From Amycolatopsis pretoriensis (GTDB taxonomy: Bacteria > Actinomycetota > Actinomycetes > Mycobacteriales > Pseudonocardiaceae): DNA of 64,000 nucleotides. The position numbers were made by a program, and so were the translations under genes. The DNA lies in contig NZ_FNUJ01000009.1 in assembly GCF_900107925.1 (NCBI RefSeq), forward strand, positions 248,001 to 312,000. The letters are read 5' to 3'. Below the pieces are notes generated by a model. It was not told the origin of the DNA and did no database searches. It saw only the letters and a program-made list of their open reading frames with translations. Shown here one piece after another: positions 16,680 to 25,346 of the stretch (position 1 is its first letter; every line of letters begins with the position of its first letter).

Positions 16680-17762
16680 CTAGAGCCAGCCGTTCTTCCG
16701 GAATATTCGGTACAGCAACAGGCAGATCCCGAGGATGACCGTGATCACCAGCGGGTACCCGAACTTCCAGTGCAGCTCGGGCAGGTAGTCGAAGTTCATC
16801 CCGTAGATGCCCGCGATCATCGTCGGCACGGTGATGATCGCCGCCCACGACGTGATCTTGCGCATGTCGGTGTTCTGCTGCAGGGAGATCTTCGCGACGG
16901 TCGCGTCGACCAGGGTGGACAGCAGCTCGTCGAACGCCGCCACCCGCTCGGACACGGTCGTGAGGTGGTCGGCGACGTCGCGGAAGTACGAGCGGACCTC
17001 GTCCGGCACCAGCCGCGTGTAGCCCTCGGCCAGGCGCTGGACCGGCGTCGCCAGCGGCATCACCGCCCGGCGCAGCTCGAGGACCTCCCGCTTCATCAGG
17101 TAGATCTGCTCGGCGCTGATCTGCGAGCGGGGCGCGAAGACCTGCGCCTCCATGACGTCGATGTCGTTCTCGATCCGGCCCGTGACGTCGAGGTAGTGGT
17201 CGACGACGTGGTCGGCGATCGCGTGCACGACCGCGGCCGGCCCCAGCTGCAGGCGCTCGGGGTCGTCGTCCAGCTCACGGCGCAGGCGCGCGAGGCCCGA
17301 GTGGTTCCCGTGGCGGACGGTGATCACGAAGTCCCGCCCGAGGAACACCATGAGTTCACCGGTCTCGACGATTTCGTTCGCCGTGGTGGGTGATTCGTGT
17401 TCGACGTACCGGACGGTCTTCACCACGAGGAACAGCGTGTCGTCGTAGCGCTCCAGCTTCGGCCGCTGGTGCGCCTCGAGCGCGTCCTCGACGGCCAGCT
17501 CGTGCAGCCCGAACGTCTCCGCGATGCCCTGGATCTGCTCGGAGTCGGGCTCGTGCAGCCCGATCCAGACGAACCCCTCGTGCCGCTTCCGGACCTCTTT
17601 GATCGCTTCGATGTGCGTCCAGCGGCCGGACAGGCGCTCACCCGAGACGTACACCGCGCAGTCCACGACGTACGCGGACAGCGGCACCGGAACCGGACGG
17701 ACGGGGACGGCGCCCTTGTTGCCGCGGCCGCGCAGGCCGCCGAGCGAGGGAATGGCAGGCAT
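16680..17762 (-). CDS. corA: CorA-type magnesium/cobalt transporter
   Basis: A 360-residue CorA channel. A long cytoplasmic N-terminal domain and a stalk helix are followed by two C-terminal membrane segments. The signature YGMNF lies at the end of the first (WAAIITVPTMIAGIYGMNF), and the second is FGYPLVITVILGICLLLY with the positively charged end YRIFRKNGWL. The start is the ATG preceded by CCCAGGAGATCCC. It should conduct Mg2+ into the cell as a pentamer. It probably heads the unit containing the small peptide, phosphoesterase and ParB/Srx-like genes. Confidence 0.9.
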   Translation of the reverse strand: MPAIPSLGGLRGRGNKGAVPVRPVPVPLSAYVVDCAVYVSGERLSGRWTHIEAIKEVRKRHEGFVWIGLHEPDSEQIQGIAETFGLHELAVEDALEAHQRPKLERYDDTLFLVVKTVRYVEHESPTTANEIVETGELMVFLGRDFVITVRHGNHSGLARLRRELDDDPERLQLGPAAVVHAIADHVVDHYLDVTGRIENDIDVMEAQVFAPRSQISAEQIYLMKREVLELRRAVMPLATPVQRLAEGYTRLVPDEVRSYFRDVADHLTTVSERVAAFDELLSTLVDATVAKISLQQNTDMRKITSWAAIITVPTMIAGIYGMNFDYLPELHWKFGYPLVITVILGICLLLYRIFRKNGWL

Positions 17763-18070
17763 GGGATCTCCTGGGCGTCGTGCGTTGGTCGTGCGAGACG
17801 ACTGACCAGGGGCGGAACACGTCCGCCCGGCGACACCAGCGTTCCCCGGAAGAAAAGGCCTACCTGGAGACGACCCGTGAGGTGGGAACGCTGGGACTAC
17901 TAGGGAGCGGACTATCGCCACTACTCATCGGGGTTCCTCACCTCCTTCGGGCCGGGGTGGAGAGTGGTGGGGCTCGCGTTGACGCGCGAGAACCAATGGT
18001 TGAGGGTACTCCTCACTACGGATGCGTGTCGTACCAGGCTCACGCGGTGTTACGCGGACAGGAGAGACGA
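17763..18070. other. Divergent intergenic region, corA / maoC
   Basis: 308 bases between the divergent corA and MaoC starts, holding both promoters. TTGACG at about 17979 could be a -35 element for the MaoC gene, but no good -10 follows. Repeated GTCGTGCG occurs near corA. No convincing gene or RNA is visible. Confidence 0.4.
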
Positions 18071-18574
18071 GTGCAGTTCGGTCGGTACTACGAGGAGTTC
18101 GAGGTCGGTGCGGTCTACAAGCACTGGCCGGGCAAAACGGTCACCGAATACGACGACCACATGTTCTGCCTGCTCACCATGAACCACCATCCGCTGCACC
18201 TCGACGCGCACTACGCGGAGGAGACCACCGACTTCGGCAAGAACGTCGTGGTCGGCAACTACGTCTACTCGCTGCTGCTGGGCATGTCCGTGCCCGACGT
18301 CTCCGGCAAGGCCATCGCGAACCTCGAGGTCGAGTCCCTCAAGCACGTCAAGCCGACGTTCCACGGCGACACCATCTACGGCGAGACCGAGGTGCTGGAC
18401 AAGACGCCGTCGAAGTCCAAGGACGACCGCGGCGTCGTGTACGTCGAGACGCGCGGGTACAAGCAGGACGGCCTGATCGTGTGCACCTTCCGGCGGAAGG
18501 TGATGGTCCCGAAGCGCTCGTACGGCGAGACCCGGGGCGGGGAGCAGCCGGGCCGGCCGGTTCCGCACGAATGA
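18071..18574 (+). CDS. MaoC-family acyl-CoA dehydratase
   Basis: A 167-residue hot-dog-fold protein of the MaoC hydratase type, expected to add water to an enoyl-CoA or a mesaconyl-type thioester. Recognisable parts are YYEEFEVGAVYKHWPGKTVTE, the region DHMFCLLTMNHHPLHLDAHYA with the catalytic-type Asp/His residues, and VESLKHVKPTFHGDTIYGET. The GTG start has a GGAGAG site; a longer reading upstream has none. The DUF2332 gene begins eight bases downstream, so they may be co-transcribed. Confidence 0.83.
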   Translation: MQFGRYYEEFEVGAVYKHWPGKTVTEYDDHMFCLLTMNHHPLHLDAHYAEETTDFGKNVVVGNYVYSLLLGMSVPDVSGKAIANLEVESLKHVKPTFHGDTIYGETEVLDKTPSKSKDDRGVVYVETRGYKQDGLIVCTFRRKVMVPKRSYGETRGGEQPGRPVPHE

Positions 18575-18581
18575 GGTTCTG

Positions 18582-19676
18582 ATGGACTTGGACGGGATCA
18601 AGGGCGTACTGCGCACGTTCGCGGAAGTCGAAGCGCGCGGGGTGTCGCCGCTGTACGAGCACCTGGCGCTGCAGGCGGCCGCCGATGACGACGTGGCGGG
18701 CCTGCTGACGTCGGCGCGGGACGGCGAGGTGCGGGCGACGCTGCTGATGGCGACCGCGCACCGGCTGGTCCAGGCCGACCCGATCCACCCGCTGTCGCGC
18801 TACTACCCGTCTCTGGGCGGCTTCGACGGCGTCGACTCGGAGACCTGGCCGCTGTTCCGGTCGTTCCTGCTGGAGCGTTCCGAGAAGGCCCGGGCCTTGA
18901 TCTCGGCGCGGTACACCCAGACGAACGAGGTCCGCCGGGCGGCGCTGCTGTACCCGGGCGTGGCGCGGGCGGCTCGCGAAGCGGGCGGCAAGGTGTCGTT
19001 GCTGGAGGTCGGCTGCAGCGCGGGGCTCCTGCTCGGGCTGGACCGCTTCGGCTACCGCTACCAGTGCGACGGCGGCGAGCAGCTGACGGCGGGCCCGGCG
19101 AAGTCCGCGGTCGGCCTGCACTGCGCGCTGGACCTGGCGCCGGGCGCGGTGGCGCCGAAGCTGCCGAAGAAGCTCGCTCTGCTGGACCGGGCGGGGCTGG
19201 ACCGCGCGCCGGTGGACCTGACGGACGAGGACGAGCTGGCGTGGCTGGAGGCGTGCGTCTGGGCCGACCAGCCGGACCGCATCCGGCTCCTGCGCACGGC
19301 GGCGGCGGAGCAGGCGAAGCACCGCCCCCGGCTGATCGAGGGCGACGGGGTCGCCGACTTGGCCTCCGCGGCCGCCACGTTGGAGGGGCCGCTGGTCGTG
19401 GTGACGAGCCACGCGCTGGCGTACTTCGCTCCTGAGCGGCGTGCGGAGTTCGTTTCCGAGCTGGCTTCGCTGGCGGCTTCGCGACCGGTGTGGTGGGTCT
19501 CGGAGGAGTTCTACGGGGCCGGCCTCGAGACGGTGCTGCCCGGCCGCTCGGACCTCGCGGGGGCCGACGGGCTGGCGACGTTGGGCGTCGTGCGGTGGGA
19601 AAACGGCAAGGCGGAGGCGCACGCTTTGGCCCGGACGGCGCCGCACGGGCAGCGGATGACCTGGTTGCCGCTGTAG
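18582..19676 (+). CDS. DUF2332 family protein
   Basis: A 364-residue protein matching the actinobacterial DUF2332 pattern: HPLSRYYPSLGG, TNEVRRAALLYPG and LLEVGCSAGLLLGLDRFGY. The last segment resembles the glycine-rich S-adenosylmethionine loop of methyltransferases, so a methyltransferase-like fold is possible, but activity is unknown. It abuts the convergent Nudix gene with no spacer between stop codons. Confidence 0.78.
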   Translation: MDLDGIKGVLRTFAEVEARGVSPLYEHLALQAAADDDVAGLLTSARDGEVRATLLMATAHRLVQADPIHPLSRYYPSLGGFDGVDSETWPLFRSFLLERSEKARALISARYTQTNEVRRAALLYPGVARAAREAGGKVSLLEVGCSAGLLLGLDRFGYRYQCDGGEQLTAGPAKSAVGLHCALDLAPGAVAPKLPKKLALLDRAGLDRAPVDLTDEDELAWLEACVWADQPDRIRLLRTAAAEQAKHRPRLIEGDGVADLASAAATLEGPLVVVTSHALAYFAPERRAEFVSELASLAASRPVWWVSEEFYGAGLETVLPGRSDLAGADGLATLGVVRWENGKAEAHALARTAPHGQRMTWLPL

Positions 19677-20090
19677 TCAGGCGCGGGGGAGCGCTTTCCA
19701 GTCGCGCAGCGTCACGTACAGAAGATCCACCAGCTCCCCCGCCGCTTCCAGGGCTTCCAGGTCTGCCGCATCGGACCAACGCGCGTCCGTCGCGTCGTCA
19801 CCCGCCGTGAGCACCCCGCCGGCCACCGCGCACTCGTAGTCGAAGATTTCGTAGGGGCCCCTGGTCACCGACCCCACCAGTGTGCCGGGAATCACGTCGA
19901 GCCCGGTCTCCTCGAAAAGCTCCCTGATGACAGCCTTTTTGTCTGTTTCGCCCGGTTCGACTCGGCCACCCGGCAGCGACCACTGCCCCGAACCGGGGTC
20001 ATTCCGGCGGCGGATGAGCAGCAGTCGGCCGTGAGCGTCGAAGGCGATACCGCCTACGCAGCGGATCGTGGTGCTGGTGGGGCCGTTCAT
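19677..20090 (-). CDS. Nudix hydrolase
   Basis: A 137-residue Nudix (MutT-like) pyrophosphohydrolase. The Nudix box is complete: GGRVEPGETDKKAVIRELFE followed by ETGLDV. Preceding residues (LLLIRRRNDPGSGQWSLPGG) are typical of the family. Substrate is unknown; nucleotide-sugar or damaged nucleotide hydrolysis is usual. ATG at 20090 is preferred over the in-frame upstream start at 20138, which adds a non-conserved stretch. Confidence 0.87.
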   Translation of the reverse strand: MNGPTSTTIRCVGGIAFDAHGRLLLIRRRNDPGSGQWSLPGGRVEPGETDKKAVIRELFEETGLDVIPGTLVGSVTRGPYEIFDYECAVAGGVLTAGDDATDARWSDAADLEALEAAGELVDLLYVTLRDWKALPRA

Positions 20091-20286
20091 GTCCCGAAGG
20101 GTAGACGTGACCGAACTGAAAACGGATGTCCTGTACACGGAGAGTAGCCGTACGGTACACTTCGGACCGCGTGCTGACCCAAGCGCGGGACTTACCTCCC
20201 CTGTGCCTGTTCAGTGCGGTACAACGTAAAAAGTCAGGATTTTTGCTGTTGTCCGGTGTCACCGTAAGAGACGGGATTTGATCGCG

Positions 20287-20451
20287 GTGAACGTGAAGAA
20301 GATTGCGGGCCTCGCCGGTATCGCGTTGGTGCTGTTCTTCGTCATTGCCCAGCCGGGTCAGGCCGCGGGCCTTGTCGGCAACATCGTCGACTTCCTGCGC
20401 AGCTCGGCCGAATCGGTGATCACCTTCGTCAGCAACGTGTTCAAGGGCTGA
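20287..20451 (+). CDS. 54-residue secreted or membrane peptide
   Basis: A short open frame encoding 54 residues: a basic start (MNVKKIAGLAG), a hydrophobic stretch (IALVLFFVIAQPGQAAG) and an amphipathic tail (NIVDFLRSSAESVITFVSNVFKG). It could be a signal peptide cut after QAA or a membrane anchor. The GTG start is about ten bases after GAGACGGGA. An A/T-rich block before it (20226-20250) is unusual for this genome and may hold the promoter. It precedes the PH-domain gene by 20 bases. Function unknown. Confidence 0.6.
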   Translation: MNVKKIAGLAGIALVLFFVIAQPGQAAGLVGNIVDFLRSSAESVITFVSNVFKG

Positions 20452-20459
20452 TCGGGGGC

Positions 20460-20465
20460 TACCCT
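20460..20465 (+). promoter_or_regulatory. -10 box for leaderless PH-domain gene
   Basis: TACCCT ends six bases before the ATG at 20472, and no ribosome-binding site is seen. Confidence 0.5.
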
Positions 20466-20471
20466 CGAACC

Positions 20472-21032
20472 ATGTTCGCGCCACGCGACCCCGACGAGTA
20501 CCTCCTCGACACCGAGCGGCGGGTCATCCGGATCCGCCGCCACTGGGCGGTGCTGCTGTGGGACACCTTCGAGGCGGCCGCACTGCTGGCCGTCTGCGTC
20601 CTGGTGTCCTACCTGCTGCCACCGGCGCTGTACATCGGCCAGAACATCCTCTGGTACGTGGCGCTGATCGTCGTGCTGCGGTTCGCCTACCAGGTGATGG
20701 AGTGGTGGGTCGAACGGCTGGTGGTCACCGACAAGCGGTTCGTCATGACCACCGGCGTCTTCACCACCAAGGTGCTGATGATGCCGATCAGCAAGGTCAC
20801 CGACCTCAGCTACGTGCGCACCGCCACCGGGCGCATGATGGGCTACGGCACGATGGTCGTCGAGTCGGCCGGTCAGATCCAGGCGCTGAACCGGATCGAC
20901 TACCTGCCGCGGCCCGAAGAGTTCTACGACACGATCTCGGAGCTGGTCTTCGGCGACAAGCAGAAGCAGGCCGAACGCTTCTCCATGATCAAGGCCCAGC
21001 GGGCGGCCCGCGGAAAGAAGCCGGTCGGCTGA
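20472..21032 (+). CDS. Membrane protein with bacterial PH domain (DUF304)
   Basis: A 186-residue protein with a short N-terminus, two adjacent membrane segments (about residues 28-75) and a C-terminal bacterial PH domain: WWVERLVVTDKRFVMTTGVF, ISKVTDLSYVRTATGRMMGYGTMVVES. Such proteins are widespread in actinomycetes and of unknown function. It starts 20 bases after the 54-residue peptide gene and appears leaderless. Confidence 0.82.
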   Translation: MFAPRDPDEYLLDTERRVIRIRRHWAVLLWDTFEAAALLAVCVLVSYLLPPALYIGQNILWYVALIVVLRFAYQVMEWWVERLVVTDKRFVMTTGVFTTKVLMMPISKVTDLSYVRTATGRMMGYGTMVVESAGQIQALNRIDYLPRPEEFYDTISELVFGDKQKQAERFSMIKAQRAARGKKPVG

Positions 21033-21079
21033 CGTCCCCGCCGGGCGTGTGACCCAGCGCATCGTCGACAATGGACCCG

Positions 21080-21943
21080 ATGCGCATCGACCTGCACGCC
21101 CATTCCACCGCTTCCGACGGCACCGACACGCCGGCCGGTCTCGTCGCCGCGGCGGCGAGAGCCGGGCTCGACGTCGTCGCCATCACCGACCACGACACCA
21201 CCGCGGGCTGGGCGCCCGCCACCGAGGCCATTCCGCCGGGGCTGACCCTCGTGCCCGGCGCCGAGCTCTCCACGGTGTCGATCAACCCCGAAACCGGCCG
21301 CCAGATCAGCGTCCACCTGCTCGCGTACCTCTTCGACCCGACGTCGGAGCCGGTCGTCACCGAGCAGACCCGGCTGCGCGTCGAGCGCCGCACGCGGCTG
21401 CGCCGGATGGCCGAGCGGATGGCCGCCGACGGCCTGCCGATCGACGCCGACGAGATCTTCGGCCTGCTGCCCGAGGACTCCCCGCCCGGACGCCCGCACC
21501 TCGCCCAGGCGCTGGTCCGCGCCGGCTTGGTCAAGTCCGTCGACGAGGCCTTCGCCGACTACCTCAGCCCGCGCCGCGGCTACTACGTCGCCCGCCGCGA
21601 CACCCCGGTCGAAGAAGCCATCGACATGATCAGCGCGGCCGGCGGCGTCACGGTCATCGCGCACCCCTTCGCCTTCAGCCGCGGTGCCACGATCAGTGAA
21701 GACACCCTCGCGGGCCTGGCCGAACACGGCCTCACCGGCGTCGAGGCCGACCACCCGAACCACGACGCGCCGACGCGGGCCCGCACCCGCGCGCTGGCCG
21801 GCGAGCTCGGCCTGCTCGTCACCGGGTCGAGTGACTACCACGGCACCAACAAGACGATCGCCCTCGGCGAGTGCACCACCGACCCCGGGCAGCTCGAGGA
21901 GCTCGTTTCCCGAGCGACGGGGTTCCAGGTCGTGAAGGGCTGA
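21080..21943 (+). CDS. PHP-domain phosphoesterase
   Basis: A 287-residue PHP-family hydrolase, probably related to 3',5'-nucleotide bisphosphate phosphatase/RNase AM. Metal-binding motifs are DLHAHSTASDGT at the N-terminus, ITDHDT, an HPF segment in VTVIAHPFAF, and the C-terminal SSDYHG. It may recycle pAp-type nucleotides. An ATG at 21071 is also in frame, but GACAAT ends seven bases before the ATG at 21080, which fits a leaderless start there. MarC follows after one base. Confidence 0.82.
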   Translation: MRIDLHAHSTASDGTDTPAGLVAAAARAGLDVVAITDHDTTAGWAPATEAIPPGLTLVPGAELSTVSINPETGRQISVHLLAYLFDPTSEPVVTEQTRLRVERRTRLRRMAERMAADGLPIDADEIFGLLPEDSPPGRPHLAQALVRAGLVKSVDEAFADYLSPRRGYYVARRDTPVEEAIDMISAAGGVTVIAHPFAFSRGATISEDTLAGLAEHGLTGVEADHPNHDAPTRARTRALAGELGLLVTGSSDYHGTNKTIALGECTTDPGQLEELVSRATGFQVVKG

Positions 21944-21944
21944 C

Positions 21945-22574
21945 ATGGCGATCGCCGACGTCTTCGACGCGAAGCTCTTCATGAGCGCGACGATCACCCT
22001 GGTCGTCATCATGGACCCGCCCGGCACCGTGCCGGTGTTCCTGAGCCTGGTCGGCCGCAAGCCGATGGCCGTGCGCGCCCGCGCCGCGCGGCAGGCCGTC
22101 CTGGTGTCTTTGCTGGTCATCAGCCTCTTCGCGGTCGCCGGCCAGGCGATCCTCGCCTACCTCGGCATCGGCATCCCGGCGCTGCAGGGCGCCGGCGGCC
22201 TGCTGCTCCTGCTCATCGCGCTGCAGCTGCTCACCGGCAGCGGCCACGAACCCGAGGCGGCCGCGGAGGACGTCAACGTCGCACTCGTCCCGCTCGGCAC
22301 GCCGCTGCTGGCCGGGCCCGGCGCGATCGCCGCGACGATCGTGTTCGTCCGCCAGGCCGACGGCCACATCGGCGCGTACATCGCGCTGGCGCTGGCGATC
22401 GTCATGACGCACTTCGTGATCTACATCTGCATGCGCTACTCCGGCGTCGTCATCCGGCTGATCAAGGAAAGCGGCATCACGCTGCTGGCCAAGGTGGCCG
22501 GCCTGCTGCTCGCGGCCATCGCCGTCGAGCTCGTCGCGAACTCCGTGCGCGGCTTCATCGCCGGCGGGAACTGA
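21945..22574 (+). CDS. MarC-family membrane protein
   Basis: A 209-residue integral membrane protein of the MarC/YchE family with about six hydrophobic segments. Diagnostic stretches are TLVVIMDPPGTVPVFLSLVG near the N-terminus and LGTPLLAGPGAIAATIVF. Biochemical role is unknown; a link to antibiotic resistance in E. coli was not upheld. The ATG is one base after the PHP stop, so the two genes are co-transcribed. Confidence 0.86.
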   Translation: MAIADVFDAKLFMSATITLVVIMDPPGTVPVFLSLVGRKPMAVRARAARQAVLVSLLVISLFAVAGQAILAYLGIGIPALQGAGGLLLLLIALQLLTGSGHEPEAAAEDVNVALVPLGTPLLAGPGAIAATIVFVRQADGHIGAYIALALAIVMTHFVIYICMRYSGVVIRLIKESGITLLAKVAGLLLAAIAVELVANSVRGFIAGGN

Positions 22575-22666
22575 CCCCGCCGTTCGGGTTGTCCTGCCGG
22601 ACAGGAACTCCCTCGTTCGTTGACATCGTTGGCACCGCTCGCGCAGCCTGAACCTCAGCTCAGCGC

Positions 22667-22680
22667 TTGAAACGATTCAA
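22667..22680. promoter_or_regulatory. LacI-type operator upstream of rhamnosidase
   Basis: TTGAAACGATTCAA is a near-perfect palindrome (one mismatch) with a central CG, typical of LacI/GalR-family sugar regulators. It sits 31 bases before the rhamnosidase start. No LacI gene is in the window. Confidence 0.6.
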
Positions 22681-22711
22681 TCGCCCCGCAAATGTTTCCG
22701 TGGAGGCCTCG

Positions 22712-25174
22712 ATGAAGTGGCTCAGAGCAGTCCTGCCGGTCACGGTGCTGGTGGCGAGCGGCGTGGTCGCCGCGCCCGCCGACGCCGCGCCGAGCTGGCA
22801 GAAGTACGTCGTCGCGCCTGCTTCGCGGGACGTACGGCCGGTGAAGGTGCTGTCCACCAGTGGCGACGTCACGAACCCGGCCGGCCTGCTCGGACGGGGT
22901 GTCACGACGTTCAAGCGGCAGGCGCCGCCGCCGAAGCCGGCCTGGCCGGCGGGGACGACCGCGGCCGCGTCGTCGTTCCACGCCCCGAACAACGGCGGGA
23001 ACGGCCAGCCGCGGACCTACGACCCCGGCAACGCCGTCGACGGCAACACCGAGACGTTCTGGAACGACGACACGATCGGGGCCTACCCGGACGTCCTGAC
23101 CATCACCTCGGCCGCGCCGGTCACGTTGCCCGGCGTCACGCTGCTGTCCAGTGTGGACGGTGTGCCGCAGGACTACACCGTCGAGGTGCTGGACGCGGGC
23201 GCGTGGCGCGTCGCGGCCACGGTCACCGGCAACACCGCGGTCCAGCGCGCGGTCGCGTTCGACCGGGCGGTGACGACCACGCAGGTCCGGATCACCGTCA
23301 CGAAGGACCAGAACACGCCTTCGGGGGAGTTCAGCCGCGTCACCGAGGTCTGGCCCGGCGTGGTCGCCGACCCGCCGGTGCCGGTCGCGGTGGTGGACTT
23401 CGGCAAGGTCGTCGCCGGGTACCCGAAGATCTCCTTCGCGGGCGCGTCGGCGAACCACCCCGGCATCCGGGTGTCGACCTCGGAAACCCAGCAGTACCTG
23501 GGCGAACGCTCGGACTTCTCGCGCTCGGACTTCTCCGGCGGGCCGGGCAGCGACCAGATCGCCGTGCCCGCTACCCCGACCGTCTGGCGGGACACGAAGG
23601 GCTGCGCGGCCAGGACGCAGGTGTGCGCGGACGGCCTGCGCGGCTTCCGCTACCTGCGGATCAGCCTCGACGCGCTCGCGTCGGACGCGCCGCTCACGCA
23701 GCCGTCCGGCGAGGTGCGGATCACCGGCGTCTCGCTCGACTTCACGCCGTTCCTCGGCACGCCGGACACCTACCGCGGCTGGTTCGAGTCGTCGGACTCC
23801 GAGCTGAACAAGTACTGGTACGCGGCTTCGTACACCAATGAGCTGGGCATGGACACCTTCCGGGAGTCCGATGTGGACCCACGCGGCGCGTTTTCGCCTT
23901 CGCTGGACGGGAAACTGGTGCTGCACGACGGCGCGAAGCGCGACCGCGACCCGTACGTCGGCGATGTCGCTGTCTCCGGCCTGACTGAGTACCTGACGCA
24001 CCAGGACGGCACGGCGGCGCGCAACGTGCTCGCCGATCTGGCCGACCACCAGCGGGCCGACGGCTGGATCCCGCCCGCGTCGATCAACAACTACACGTTG
24101 CCGCTGTTCGACTATCCGCTCTGGTGGGTGACGTCGAGCTGGGACTACGTGCTCTACACGGGCGACACCGCGTACGCGGCTTCGTACTACTCGAACCTCG
24201 TGAAGACGCTCGACTCGTGGTACCCGTCGGTCACCGATTCGCGCGGGTTGCTCGCGAAGGGGCTCAACGGTACCGGCGGCTACGGCGACTACGCGTTCCT
24301 GCCGCGTACGGGCGAAGTGACGTACTACAACGCGTTGTACGTCCGGGCGCTCCAGGGTGCGGCCGGGCTGGCGCGGGCGACCGGGCATCCGGCGGACGCC
24401 GATCGGTGGCTCGCGCGGGCTTCCGGCGTGGCGTCGGCGGTGAACGCCTACTTGTGGGACCCGGCGGCGGGGGCGTACCTCGACTCCGGGACGGGCGCGG
24501 TGCGGCACGGCCAAGACGGCAACAGCCAGGCGATCCTGGCCGGGATCGCGTCGCCTTCGCAGGCCACTTCGGCGCTGGCGCGGCTCGCGGCGGGCGCGTT
24601 GCCGTACGGGAACCCGTTCATGGACAACGACACGCTGGTCTCCGACGGCACGAAGCGCGTGTACGCGTTCACGTCGTTCCCCGAGTTGCAGGCGCGGTTC
24701 CGGAGCGGGCAGCCGGACTCGGCGATTGACCAGATCAAGCGGATGTACGGCTGGATGGCCTCGCACGACCCGGGCATCACGGCGTGGGAAGGCATCGGTG
24801 AAGGCGGTTCGCACTACGAGCAGGGGTACACGTCGGCGGCGCACGGGTGGTCGACGGGTGTGGTGCCGGCGTTGACGAACGAGCTGCTGGGCGTCTCGCC
24901 CGCTTCGCCGGGCTTCGCGACGTGGACCGTCGCGCCGCACCCGGGTTCGGTCTCGTGGGCGCGAGGGGCGGTGCCGACGCCGAAGGGTGCGTTGTCGGCT
25001 TCGTGGTCTCAGAAGGGTTCGGTGTTCTCGCTGACGGTTTCGGCTCCTCGCGGGACTTCGGGTTCGCTGGTGGTCCCTGGTGGCCGGCTGGTCTTGCTGG
25101 ACGGGCGGCCGCTGCGCGCTGCGGGCCCGCTCACGGTCGCCGGCGGCACCCACACGGTCCTGGTGGTGCGGTAG
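22712..25174 (+). CDS. Secreted alpha-L-rhamnosidase (GH78) with sugar-binding module
   Basis: A secreted 820-residue glycoside hydrolase. Residues 1-29 form a signal peptide ending near APADAA. Residues about 75-200 match a discoidin/F5-8 type C module (DPGNAVDGNTETFWND, RVAATVTGN). The catalytic (alpha/alpha)6 barrel follows. Its GH78 motif KRDRDPYVGD contains acidic catalytic-type residues, and downstream are WWVTSSWDYVLYTGD, GYGDYAFLPR and AWEGIGEGGSHYEQG. The last ~90 residues are a beta-sandwich. Expected to release rhamnose from plant or microbial glycans. The start has a GGAGG site, and the LacI-type operator implies sugar induction. Exact bond specificity is unproven. Confidence 0.82.
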   Translation: MKWLRAVLPVTVLVASGVVAAPADAAPSWQKYVVAPASRDVRPVKVLSTSGDVTNPAGLLGRGVTTFKRQAPPPKPAWPAGTTAAASSFHAPNNGGNGQPRTYDPGNAVDGNTETFWNDDTIGAYPDVLTITSAAPVTLPGVTLLSSVDGVPQDYTVEVLDAGAWRVAATVTGNTAVQRAVAFDRAVTTTQVRITVTKDQNTPSGEFSRVTEVWPGVVADPPVPVAVVDFGKVVAGYPKISFAGASANHPGIRVSTSETQQYLGERSDFSRSDFSGGPGSDQIAVPATPTVWRDTKGCAARTQVCADGLRGFRYLRISLDALASDAPLTQPSGEVRITGVSLDFTPFLGTPDTYRGWFESSDSELNKYWYAASYTNELGMDTFRESDVDPRGAFSPSLDGKLVLHDGAKRDRDPYVGDVAVSGLTEYLTHQDGTAARNVLADLADHQRADGWIPPASINNYTLPLFDYPLWWVTSSWDYVLYTGDTAYAASYYSNLVKTLDSWYPSVTDSRGLLAKGLNGTGGYGDYAFLPRTGEVTYYNALYVRALQGAAGLARATGHPADADRWLARASGVASAVNAYLWDPAAGAYLDSGTGAVRHGQDGNSQAILAGIASPSQATSALARLAAGALPYGNPFMDNDTLVSDGTKRVYAFTSFPELQARFRSGQPDSAIDQIKRMYGWMASHDPGITAWEGIGEGGSHYEQGYTSAAHGWSTGVVPALTNELLGVSPASPGFATWTVAPHPGSVSWARGAVPTPKGALSASWSQKGSVFSLTVSAPRGTSGSLVVPGGRLVLLDGRPLRAAGPLTVAGGTHTVLVVR

Positions 25175-25236
25175 GAAGTCCGTAAATGGCACATTGAGGG
25201 ACTTAGCGTCCGTGAATGTGCCATTCACGGACTTCC
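25174..25236. repeat. Palindromic intergenic element, copy A
   Basis: Arms of 22 bases (left starts GGAAGTCCGTAAATGG, right ends CCATTCACGGACTTCC, one mismatch) flank a 19-base loop. It begins at the last base of the rhamnosidase stop codon. The core reappears at 47003-47053 in the opposite orientation, so it is a dispersed genomic element; it may also serve as terminator. Confidence 0.8.
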
Positions 25237-25333
25237 GGGTGCCGCGCGGAAAGTGTCGGTGACATCTGGGGCTTCGCCCCAGGTCGGGGGCTCCGCCACC
25301 CGAACCCCCGGAAAAACTGTCGGTGGTGGTGCG

Positions 25334-25339
25334 TAGCGT
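25334..25339 (+). promoter_or_regulatory. -10 box for leaderless nuclease gene
   Basis: TAGCGT ends seven bases before the GTG at 25347, consistent with a leaderless transcript. Confidence 0.5.
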
Positions 25340-25346
25340 GGCACCC

